From positions 1 through 6,906 of the forward strand of contig CAIOSS010001266.1 of the NCBI GenBank assembly GCA_903860995.1: a stretch of 6,906 nt of DNA, written 5' to 3'. Under the pieces are notes generated by a model, which was not told the origin of the DNA, did no database searches, and saw only the letters and a program-made list of their open reading frames with translations. This document shows, in pieces, positions 1-6,453 of this stretch (the first letter of the stretch is position 1; each line of letters begins with the position of its first letter). The DNA comes from an uncultured delta proteobacterium. GTDB taxonomy: Bacteria > Myxococcota_A > Polyangia > Polyangiales > Ga0077539. The translations under genes and the position numbers were made by a program.

Positions 1-1419
1 GCGCGGGTCATCGGGCTGGCCGCCGCGTCGCTGGTGCCCGGCGCCTGGGACGGGGACGGGGACGAGCTCTCTCCGTCGTGGCTGCGCGCGGAGGGCGAGC
101 GGGCTCTGACGGCGCTGCTCACGCATCAGTCGCCGATCGGCGGATTCGGGGAGTGGAACGCCGAGGCCGAGAGCGGGTCAACGACGCTGTTCGCGTTCGA
201 GGCGCTCCTCGCGGCGAAGCGTGCGCGCTGGACCGTTCCGCCGACGGGGCTCTCCGCGGCGACCGCACGGGTCGCGGCGATGACCCGCCGGGACGACGGC
301 GCGCGCGAGGTCGGGCTCTCGATCGACGAGCGCGCGTGGGCCGCGATGTTGCTCCGGGCCGCCGACGCGCCGGTGCACGACCTCAACGAGCTGCACGACC
401 GCCGGGACCTGATGAGCCCTTTCGGTCGCGGGGCCCTCGCGCTCGCGATGCCGACCTATGACCTCCGGGCCTCGTCCCTGGTCACCTCCGCGGTGCGACA
501 GCTCGACGCCAGCCGCCAGGGGCCCCGCCCTGGGTACCGCTGGTACGTCGGAGAGGCGCGGGTGCGCGCGACGCTCCTCACCGCCGCGACCGTGCACGCC
601 GTCGACCAGGTCGGGGCCCTCTCGGCGTCGCTCTCCGCGCTGCGCGACGACCAGGGCGACGGCACCTGGCGGGACGCGTTACAGACCGCGGCCGCCCTCG
701 ATGCGCTCGCGCGGGCCTCGCTCCGATGCGCCGCGGACGCGCCGCTGCGGGTCGCCGTGACGGTGGGCGCGACCCCGGTGCGCGCGCTGTCTGCGTCGCG
801 CTCGATCGCCCGCTTCCGCGTGGCGAGCGGGGCCGCCGCGGAGTCGCTGCGTGTGCAGGGCGCGGTGCCGCTGTTCTTCGCCGTCGAGGCGGTTCGCGAT
901 GTAGCGCTGGGACCGGCGGATGGCGTCGCGCGCGGCCGAGGGGTGAGCCTGCACCGGGTGCTGGAGACGGCGGAGGGTGGCACGCTCGCCGACGGGGCGA
1001 CCGTGCGTGTAGGCGACCTCGTACGCGTGCGGTTGTTCGTGCACTCCGAGGCAGGTACCCCCTCGGTGATGAGCCTCCGCGATCCGGTGGGAGGTGGCTT
1101 CGAGCCCGTCGACGCCGCCTTCGAGACGACGCCGCGCGAGGAGGTGCTCTCCCTCGTCGGGGCCGGGCCCGCCGACGACGCGACGGACACTCGGGTCTTC
1201 TACGCGCTGCGGTCGGTGGAGCAGGTGGTGCACCGCGCGCTGCGACCGCAGGGGGTGGTGTACCGCCTCGGCGAGGGTCAGGGGCTGCGCGAGTTCACCT
1301 TCGCCGTCCGCGCCACCACGCCGGGGACCTTCCTGCTCCCGCCGGCCACGATCGACGCGCGCTTCGACCCGGGCGTCATCGCCCGCAGCACCCTCACCCA
1401 CCTCGCGGTGGTGCGGTGA
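1..1419 (+). CDS. yfhM: Bacterial alpha-2-macroglobulin family protein, C-terminal part (5' end outside window)
   Basis: The reading frame is open from base 1 and ends at TGA 1417-1419, giving 472 codons of a protein that normally exceeds 1,500 residues. Codons about 20-245 look like the end of the helical thioester domain: alternating helices with a GGFGEW segment near codons 47-52 (family form DGSFGLW) and a GTWRDALQTAAAL segment near 221-233 (family form GRWxSTQxTAxAL). Codons about 310-472 form the C-terminal beta domain: VRVGDLVRVRL near 336-346, a DPVGGGFEP segment near 361-369, and the family-typical TTPGTFLLPPA (439-449) followed by FDPGVIARST (455-464). In characterised members this periplasmic protein traps attacking proteases through a CxEQ thioester. 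That motif would lie upstream, so this copy cannot be sorted into thioester-positive or -negative types. The gene runs directly into pbpC, its usual partner, which supports the call. The family is secure; the symbol is by analogy with E. coli. Confidence 0.9.
   Translation, partial: ARVIGLAAASLVPGAWDGDGDELSPSWLRAEGERALTALLTHQSPIGGFGEWNAEAESGSTTLFAFEALLAAKRARWTVPPTGLSAATARVAAMTRRDDGAREVGLSIDERAWAAMLLRAADAPVHDLNELHDRRDLMSPFGRGALALAMPTYDLRASSLVTSAVRQLDASRQGPRPGYRWYVGEARVRATLLTAATVHAVDQVGALSASLSALRDDQGDGTWRDALQTAAALDALARASLRCAADAPLRVAVTVGATPVRALSASRSIARFRVASGAAAESLRVQGAVPLFFAVEAVRDVALGPADGVARGRGVSLHRVLETAEGGTLADGATVRVGDLVRVRLFVHSEAGTPSVMSLRDPVGGGFEPVDAAFETTPREEVLSLVGAGPADDATDTRVFYALRSVEQVVHRALRPQGVVYRLGEGQGLREFTFAVRATTPGTFLLPPATIDARFDPGVIARSTLTHLAVVR
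1416..1419 (+). promoter_or_regulatory. GTGA start/stop overlap, likely translational coupling of the A2M gene and pbpC
   Basis: The GTG start of pbpC (1416-1418) shares bases with the TGA stop of the alpha-2-macroglobulin gene (1417-1419). No strong Shine-Dalgarno sequence precedes it; the upstream bases are GGTGGTGCG. A 4-nt overlap of this kind usually means that ribosomes finishing the first gene restart on the second, so the two products are probably made in a fixed ratio from one mRNA. The coupling is inferred; the overlap is seen directly. Confidence 0.7.
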
Positions 1420-3527
1420 AGCGTTCCCTGGTCATCGCGGCGACGGCCCTGGCGGCGTGGATCCTCGCCGGCGCCGCGATCGACCAGGGCGCGCGCCTCG
1501 ACCGCCAGCGCTTCGCCGTGCCCGACGCGCCGCGGGTGGTCACGGACCGGGAGGGTGAGGTGATCCAGGTCGTGCGCGGCGGCGGGGTGGACCAGCGCTG
1601 GGTGAGCCTCGGCGCAGTCTCCCCGCACCTCGTCATGGCGTTGCTCGCCGCCGAGGACCAGCGCTTCTACTCCCACCGCGGCGTCGACCTCCGGGCGAGC
1701 GCTCGGGCGGTGCTCGACGCGGTGATCCCGTGGCGACGGCGCACCGGGGCCTCCACCATTACGCAGCAGGTCATCAAGCTCACCCACGGGCGCCCGAGCG
1801 GGCTCTGGAGCAAACCCTTCGAGGTGGTCCGGGCGCTCGCCCTCGAGCGTGCCGTCAGCAAGGACGAGATCCTCCTCCAGTACGTCAACCGCGTGCCGTT
1901 CGGGCACAACGTGGTCGGCGTGGCGCGGGCGTGCGAGGTGTTCCTCGGCCGGGGCCCGGGCGCGGTCACGCTGGCCGAGGCCGCCCTGCTCGCGGGGCTG
2001 CCGCAGTCGCCTTCCCGCCTCGACCCGGCCCTGCACCTGCGCCGTGCAGTGGCGCGGCGGGACCGGATCCTGCGGCGAATGCGGGACGCAGGGTTCATCG
2101 ACGAGCGCGCCCTGGTCGAGGCCCTGGCGGCGGCGCCGCGGTGGGCGACGGGGGTGCATCCCCGCGGGGCCGAGCGCTTCGTCGACGCGCTCCTGCGCAC
2201 CGAGCCTAGTGGAGATGGCGCGCTGCCGCGCGGCTCTCTCGACGCGGGGCTTCAGCGCGAGGCCGCGGCGCTGATGGCCGGAACCGTAGGACGGTGGCGG
2301 GCGCGCGGCGCGCGCAACGGCGCGGCGGTCGTGCTCTCCAACCGGACGGGCGAGGTGCTCGCCTACGTGGGCGCGGCCGACCCGACCGGACCCGGTGGGG
2401 CGCTCGACCTCCTGCGCGCGCCGCGGCAGCCGGGCTCGACGCTCAAGCCCTTCGTCTACAGCCTGCTCTTCGAGCGCGGCGCGACGCCCGCCACCCTGCT
2501 GGCGGACGTCCAGGTGCCGCTGCGGGGCGCCCGTGGGGAGACCGCCGAGGCCCGGGACTACGACGGCCGCGAGCGAGGACCGGTTCGCGCCCGCGATGCC
2601 CTCGCCTCGTCGCTGAACCTCGCCGCACTGGACGCCGCAGCGCAGGTCGGTGCCGCGGCCATCCTCGATGAGCTCCGCGCGCTCGGCATCAACGTCCCGG
2701 GAGACGCGCGGCAGTACGGCCCGGGCGTGGTGCTCGGAGGGCTGGACGTGAGCCCTCTCGCCCTGGCCCACGCCTACCTGACGCTCGCGCGGCAGGGTTC
2801 CCGCGTGCCGCTCTCCTGGGCCGCGCGCGCCGATGGGCCCACTGCGCGAGCGGTGATGGGCGCTGCGGGCGCGGCCATGACCTGGGACGTGCTCAGCGAC
2901 GAGGCGGCCCGCGCGCGCGGCTTCGGTCGTTCGCTGCGCGATCTCGCCCCGCAGGCGCCCTTCGCGCTCAAGACCGGGACCTCCAGTCGCTGGCGGGACG
3001 CGTGGTGCGCCGTGGCCGACCGCCGGTTTACCGTGCTCGTATGGCTGGGGGACCCGGCGGGCGCGCCGATGGCCGGGGTCTCGGGCTTCGAGGCGGCCGC
3101 GCCCGCAGCGGTGCGCCTGCTCTCGCTCGCGCGCGAGTCGCTCCCCGGCTGGGTCGCGTGGGATCCGCCACCCGCCAGGGCGGCGACCAACGACGCGGCG
3201 CCGGTCGCGACCCCCTCGCTCGATGCCCGCTACGCCGCGTGGATCGAGCGCGCTCGTCCTGCGCACCTCACCGTCACCGAGACGGCTCCGTCCGTCGTGC
3301 GGGTCCTCGATCCGCAGCCCGGGCGCACCCTTCTCCTGGCGGGCGCTGCGGGCGCGATCCCGTTGCGCGCGACCCGCTGCGGCGAGGCAGAGGCGCTGCG
3401 CTTCATGGTCGATGGCGCCGCGCTCCGGGACGCCGCATGGACGGCGCCCGCGGGCTCGCACTCCATCGTGGCTTGCTGCGCCGCGCGCTGCAGCGCCCCG
3501 GTCGGGGTCACCGTAGAGCGTCGATAG
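1416..3527 (+). CDS. pbpC: Penicillin-binding protein 1C, bifunctional transglycosylase/transpeptidase
   Basis: This 703-residue membrane-anchored periplasmic enzyme should polymerise lipid II into glycan strands and bind penicillin at a transpeptidase site. One N-terminal membrane segment (about 3-22) follows a KR pair. The GT51 domain shows all its motifs: EDQRFYSHRG with catalytic Glu80, GASTITQQ (111-118), LERAVSKDEIL with Glu144, a YVNRVPFG motif (156-163) and LAEAALLAGLPQSP (186-199). The transpeptidase domain has nucleophile Ser341 in STLK (341-344), SLN (399-401) and KTG (519-521), the last followed by TSSRWRDAW, a form typical of PBP1C. A C-terminal BiPBP_C beta domain occupies about 625-703 after a Pro/Ala-rich linker. 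E. coli PbpC is somewhat longer, about 770 residues. The start is GTG 1416, which overlaps the upstream stop and places the membrane segment correctly; the frame stays open far upstream only as a shadow of the A2M gene. The BiPBP_C domain carries four cysteines (655, 687, 688, 692). All catalytic residues are present, so the enzyme is probably active. Confidence 0.95.
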   Translation: MKRSLVIAATALAAWILAGAAIDQGARLDRQRFAVPDAPRVVTDREGEVIQVVRGGGVDQRWVSLGAVSPHLVMALLAAEDQRFYSHRGVDLRASARAVLDAVIPWRRRTGASTITQQVIKLTHGRPSGLWSKPFEVVRALALERAVSKDEILLQYVNRVPFGHNVVGVARACEVFLGRGPGAVTLAEAALLAGLPQSPSRLDPALHLRRAVARRDRILRRMRDAGFIDERALVEALAAAPRWATGVHPRGAERFVDALLRTEPSGDGALPRGSLDAGLQREAAALMAGTVGRWRARGARNGAAVVLSNRTGEVLAYVGAADPTGPGGALDLLRAPRQPGSTLKPFVYSLLFERGATPATLLADVQVPLRGARGETAEARDYDGRERGPVRARDALASSLNLAALDAAAQVGAAAILDELRALGINVPGDARQYGPGVVLGGLDVSPLALAHAYLTLARQGSRVPLSWAARADGPTARAVMGAAGAAMTWDVLSDEAARARGFGRSLRDLAPQAPFALKTGTSSRWRDAWCAVADRRFTVLVWLGDPAGAPMAGVSGFEAAAPAAVRLLSLARESLPGWVAWDPPPARAATNDAAPVATPSLDARYAAWIERARPAHLTVTETAPSVVRVLDPQPGRTLLLAGAAGAIPLRATRCGEAEALRFMVDGAALRDAAWTAPAGSHSIVACCAARCSAPVGVTVERR

Positions 3528-3573
3528 CGCACTCTTTGCGCGCTTGTCGTGCCTGGGACTACCGTCCGCGGTG

Positions 3574-4512
3574 ATGCGCGCGCTGAGATCGCTCCTGTGT
3601 CTCCTGGTGGGCTGTGGCGCCCGGACGCCCCTCGTTGACTCCGACGCGGCCGCCGACGTCGCGGCACCCATCCTCGATCGGCCGGCGCCGGTCGACCTCG
3701 GAGGACCGACCCTCGATGTGGGCGTCGATCGGCCGGCCGTCGACGTGCCCGCCCTCGTCGATCGCCCGCTGCCGCCGTCGGATCGTCCGGCGTTCTGTGG
3801 CGATGGGGTGCTCGGCCTCGGTGAAGAGTGCGATCGCGGGGCGGACAACGGGCCGACGGACGCCTTCACCCTGTCGCAGCCCGGGAGGCCGGCGGTCGTG
3901 GTGCGCCCCCTCGTGCGGTCGCTCTCGGCGACGGCGCTCTTTCGTTACGAGTCGGCGAGCGCGCACACCGGATTCGAGGACGTCGGGCTCGCGAACCACA
4001 TCCTCTACGTCGATGGCGCGACCGGCACGTTGAGCCTTGTGTTCGTCGCTGGCCGCGACGGTGACCTGGGGCTCACGCCCCCGCAGCCCGACGGGAACCT
4101 CCAGATCAACTGGTCGGGCGTGCCGACCGGCGCCTCGGTCGCCGTCTCGGACGACGAAGACGAGTTCCGCTCGGTGGGCGGCGGGCGCTTCGAGGGGCGC
4201 TGGACGTTCCAGGACAACACCGACGGCGGTGCGATCCAGGGGCTCGCCTGGGACCAGGCGTGGCGCATCACCGCACAGACCCTGCGCACGGACGGGGTCA
4301 CCCGGGTGCGCTTCATCGGCGCCGACGGGGCGCCGCGCGTTCTCACGCTTCGCGACGACGTGGTGATCACGCACCGGGTCGGCGACCTGTGCCGCGAAGA
4401 CTGCCGCCGCTCCCGCTGCGGCGACGCCCAGCTCGACGCGGGAGAGCGCTGCGACGACGGCAACATCGTCAACGGCGACGGCTGCTCGTCCGACTGTCAG
4501 CGCTTCAACTGA
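3574..4512 (+). CDS. Lipoprotein with interrupted DUF4215-type cysteine-rich repeats
   Basis: A 312-residue lipoprotein of unknown function. The ATG at 3574 is chosen because it gives a compact lipoprotein signal: MRALRSLLCLLVGC, with lipobox LVGC and the lipidated cysteine at 14. GTG at 3571 would add one residue, and TTG at 3544 is less likely. Asp at +2 is absent (Gly15), so outer-membrane or surface location is possible but not proven. Residues 21-74 are an Asp/Pro/Val-rich spacer with four DRP units. The remaining eight cysteines form two repeats of the DUF4215 type: C282-x10-C293-x10-C304-x3-C308 is canonical (GERCDDGN...NGDGCSSDC). C75-x10-C86 and C273-x3-C277 are the two halves of another repeat, separated by a domain that looks beta-rich (about 90-270). 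DUF4215 repeats are abundant in Myxococcota surface proteins, where disulfide bonding is expected. The gene starts 46 nt after pbpC on the same strand, so read-through is possible, and it converges on the tssM-like gene. The CDS and lipoprotein calls are strong; function is unknown. Confidence 0.82.
   Translation: MRALRSLLCLLVGCGARTPLVDSDAAADVAAPILDRPAPVDLGGPTLDVGVDRPAVDVPALVDRPLPPSDRPAFCGDGVLGLGEECDRGADNGPTDAFTLSQPGRPAVVVRPLVRSLSATALFRYESASAHTGFEDVGLANHILYVDGATGTLSLVFVAGRDGDLGLTPPQPDGNLQINWSGVPTGASVAVSDDEDEFRSVGGGRFEGRWTFQDNTDGGAIQGLAWDQAWRITAQTLRTDGVTRVRFIGADGAPRVLTLRDDVVITHRVGDLCREDCRRSRCGDAQLDAGERCDDGNIVNGDGCSSDCQRFN
3674..3789 (+). repeat. Imperfect DRP repeat region encoding the lipoprotein spacer
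   Basis: The bases TCGATCGGCCGGC occur exactly at 3674-3686 and 3725-3737, with diverged copies at 3758-3769 (TCGATCGCCCGC) and around 3777-3791. They encode Asp-Arg-Pro at residues 35, 52, 63 and 70 of the lipoprotein, at shrinking and irregular intervals of 17, 11 and 7 residues. The region lies between the lipidated cysteine and the first cysteine repeat, so it probably acts as an extended tether. The unequal spacing suggests an old repeat that has eroded rather than a recently expanded tandem array. Confidence 0.55.
3832..4389 (+). other. Domain of about 185 residues inserted within a cysteine-rich repeat (lipoprotein residues 87-272)
   Basis: Between Cys86 and Cys273 the lipoprotein has a cysteine-free, apparently beta-rich segment. 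Recognisable stretches are RPLVRSLSATALFRYESA (111-128), SAHTGFEDVG (129-138), ILYVDGATGTLSLVF (143-157), the acidic DDEDEF (193-198), NTDGGAIQGL (215-224) and RFIGADGAPRVLTLRDDV (246-263). Alternating hydrophobic and polar residues suggest a beta sandwich. The acidic DDEDE patch and DNTDGG could bind a cation, but that is speculation. I cannot name the domain. Its edges are set by the conserved cysteine spacing of the repeat it interrupts. Confidence 0.6.
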
Positions 4513-4515
4513 TCG

Positions 4516-6393
4516 CTACCGCGCGAGCACCGACAGCACGCCCTGCACCAGCGCCAGGTCGCGGCTGACTCCGACGCTCGGGTCGACCGCCAGCACCTGG
4601 CCGTAGAGCTGAAGCTGCCGCGCTCGCACCGCCTGCTCCGCGGGGCTGGCGCTGCGGGCGAGCGTCTCCCATTCGGCGGTGAGCTGCGCCGCGAGCCAGT
4701 CGAGCTGGGCCGGGTCCGCGGGCTGCGGGTCGTCGGCGACGCGGGGCGCGGTGAGAAGGCGGTACAGCCGGAGCTTCTCCTGGGCGCGCACGCGATCGGC
4801 GGGAGAGGGCGCCGCGGCGCTGCCCGCGTATCGATCGCGGAGCGCGCCGAGCTCGCGCTGCAGCCGCGCGACGACGGGCGCGACGACGTCGCGGGCCAAG
4901 AGCTTCGCGAACGCCAGCGACGCGCGCGGGGCCACCTGGTCGGCGACCCCCATGCCGAAGCGCGTGGAGGGTGGGGCGTCGTCGCGTCCGAGCGCGCGCA
5001 GGCGCTCGACGTCAGCGCGCAGCGGGTCGAGGGTCGCCAGCGCGACCGGTGCGCGGCCGTTGACGCTCGCCGTGAAGGAGCGGTCGAATCGCCGGAGGGC
5101 GTCGTGGTTCTCGTTCCATGCCCAGGCGCCGAGCGACGCGACCAGCACCGCGGCGGAGAAGAGCAGCGCGGCGACGGCGTTGCGACGGCCCTTGCGACGG
5201 TGCACCTCCGTCGCGCTCGGGCCAGCCAGCTCGTGGTCGGGGACGACGACGTGGGAGATCCAGTCGCGGAGGAAGTGCCCGCGGGCCCCGGTCGGCGCGA
5301 GGCCGACGCCGGTGCGGTTCATCGACTCCGCGGCGCTGGAGAAATAGATCCCGCGCGCGCTGACCCGCCCCTGGAAGGTGTTGGACGCGAAGAGCGTCGC
5401 CGCGAAGCGCACGAGGTTGGGTCGGAGCGCCGCGAACCACTGGGGGTACTGGTAGTTGGTGACCCGCGCGTCGGCCGGCTCGCGACCGCCCATGCGCCGC
5501 AGCGAGCGCTGCACCAGGGTGTGGAGCAGCTCGTCGAAGCCGCGGGTGAGGCGCTCGGTGATGGACGCGGGGTCGTCGGCCTTCCAGGTGCTGCCCCAGA
5601 TCTGCCCCCGCTCGGCCTCGCGCAGGTCGGCGAAGAAGTCATGGAAGCCCGGCAGCAGGTCGGCGCGGGTGACCATCAGATACACGGGCACATCGATGCC
5701 GAGGTAGCCGAGGGCCTCGTCGAGGCGCTCGCGCACGCGCTTCGCGGCCGCGTCGACGTCCTCCGGACGCGCCGTCGGGAGGGAGTCCGCCGCCATCGTG
5801 ATCACCACCGCGTGGAGGGGCTGCGCGGGGCGGAGCGTCGCGAGGTTGCGCAGGAGCGTGAGCCACTCCGGCAGCGCGGACTCGCCGAGGATGTAGCTGC
5901 CGCCGGTGTCGATCCAGGCGCACTGCTGGGTGATCCACCAGCGGCAGTTGCGGGCGCCGCGGGCGCCGCCGGAGGGCGTGGCGTAGGCGAAGGCCTGGCC
6001 CGAGGAGGCCAGCATGCTGCTCTTGCCCGACTGGGGCAGGCCGAGGACGAGGACCCACGGGAGCGCGTCGAGGGCGTGGCGGGCGGACTGGCCCGCGGAC
6101 GCGCCGGTGAGGCGCTGCACGGCGTCGCGGGTGTCTTCCTCCATGCTCGCGATGCCCGCGCGCTGCTCGTCGGTGGCGGCGAGCGCGCGGCGGGCGATGG
6201 TGCCGGCGAGGGTGGCGCGCTGCGAGACAGACCCGACCGCGGCGAGGTTGCGCTCGCCCAGCACGGCGTACACGACCACCGCGAGCGCGATGGCGCCGAG
6301 CACCGCGAAGCCCGGCGCCTCGAGCGGGAGCACGGCGCCGAGGGAGGCGAGCGTGAGGAGGAAGACGGCCGCGATGAACCGGTGGCCCTGCAT
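4516..6393 (-). CDS. tssM: Short TssM/IcmF-like type VI secretion inner-membrane protein, lacking most of the periplasmic half
   Basis: A 625-residue protein, where TssM is usually about 1,100-1,200. The N-terminus has two membrane segments (about 6-22 and 28-46). The cytoplasmic GTPase-like domain follows: Walker A GLPQSGKSS (118-126), the family-typical RNCRWW (148-153), WIDTGGSY in the Walker B/G3 position (160-167), VYLMVTRADLLPGF (237-250) in the G4 position, and REAERGQIWGSTW (258-270). The RGIYFSSAAE segment (347-356) matches the RGVYFTSG motif of TssM. A third membrane segment at about 405-427 leads to only about 198 periplasmic residues, largely helical and charged, before TAG 4516-4518. 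The C-terminal domains that contact TssJ in known systems are therefore missing. In T6SS, TssM spans the inner membrane as part of the TssJLM complex. No TssL, TssJ or other T6SS gene is visible. The ATG at 6393 gives the expected hydrophobic N-terminus but has no clear Shine-Dalgarno sequence. The family is clear; participation in a working T6SS is uncertain. Confidence 0.87.
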   Translation of the reverse strand: MQGHRFIAAVFLLTLASLGAVLPLEAPGFAVLGAIALAVVVYAVLGERNLAAVGSVSQRATLAGTIARRALAATDEQRAGIASMEEDTRDAVQRLTGASAGQSARHALDALPWVLVLGLPQSGKSSMLASSGQAFAYATPSGGARGARNCRWWITQQCAWIDTGGSYILGESALPEWLTLLRNLATLRPAQPLHAVVITMAADSLPTARPEDVDAAAKRVRERLDEALGYLGIDVPVYLMVTRADLLPGFHDFFADLREAERGQIWGSTWKADDPASITERLTRGFDELLHTLVQRSLRRMGGREPADARVTNYQYPQWFAALRPNLVRFAATLFASNTFQGRVSARGIYFSSAAESMNRTGVGLAPTGARGHFLRDWISHVVVPDHELAGPSATEVHRRKGRRNAVAALLFSAAVLVASLGAWAWNENHDALRRFDRSFTASVNGRAPVALATLDPLRADVERLRALGRDDAPPSTRFGMGVADQVAPRASLAFAKLLARDVVAPVVARLQRELGALRDRYAGSAAAPSPADRVRAQEKLRLYRLLTAPRVADDPQPADPAQLDWLAAQLTAEWETLARSASPAEQAVRARQLQLYGQVLAVDPSVGVSRDLALVQGVLSVLAR

Positions 6394-6453
6394 GAGGGCC
6401 GCAGTCTACCGAAGGCCGGGCGGGGAATTGACCGGATTAGGTGGGAACGGAGC

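Noticed and set aside
726..1415. In-frame upstream extension of pbpC, which would make a 933-residue protein
   Set aside because: This part overlaps the A2M coding sequence, reads as Arg/Gly-rich shadow sequence, and would bury the N-terminal membrane anchor. GTG 1416 is the sensible start.
3544..3573. TTG 3544 as the lipoprotein start
   Set aside because: It would add ten residues (MSCLGLPSAV) before a complete short lipoprotein signal. ATG 3574, or GTG 3571, fits the usual signal layout better.
3528..3573. Possible promoter for the lipoprotein (TTTGCG ... GACTAC)
   Set aside because: Both hexamers match the sigma-70 consensus poorly and the spacing is only about 16 nt. There is not enough to call a promoter.
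1278..3869. An 863-codon open frame on the minus strand opposite pbpC
   Set aside because: It is antisense to a gene with all PBP1C motifs, spans three plus-strand genes, and its translation is low-complexity Arg/Gly/Ala/Pro. Such shadow frames arise from GC-rich third positions.
3574..4512. The lipoprotein as a TssJ partner of the neighbouring TssM-like protein
   Set aside because: It lies on the opposite strand, carries DUF4215-type cysteine repeats, is about twice the size of TssJ, and has no TssJ-like sequence features that I can see. The TssM copy also lacks the region that contacts TssJ.
6394..6453. Possible promoter or terminator in the 60-nt gap upstream of the tssM-like gene
   Set aside because: On the minus strand a TAGACT hexamer (6408-6403) lacks a matching -35 element. 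TTGACC at 6428-6433 is on the plus strand with no partner -10. No stem followed by a T-run is visible.
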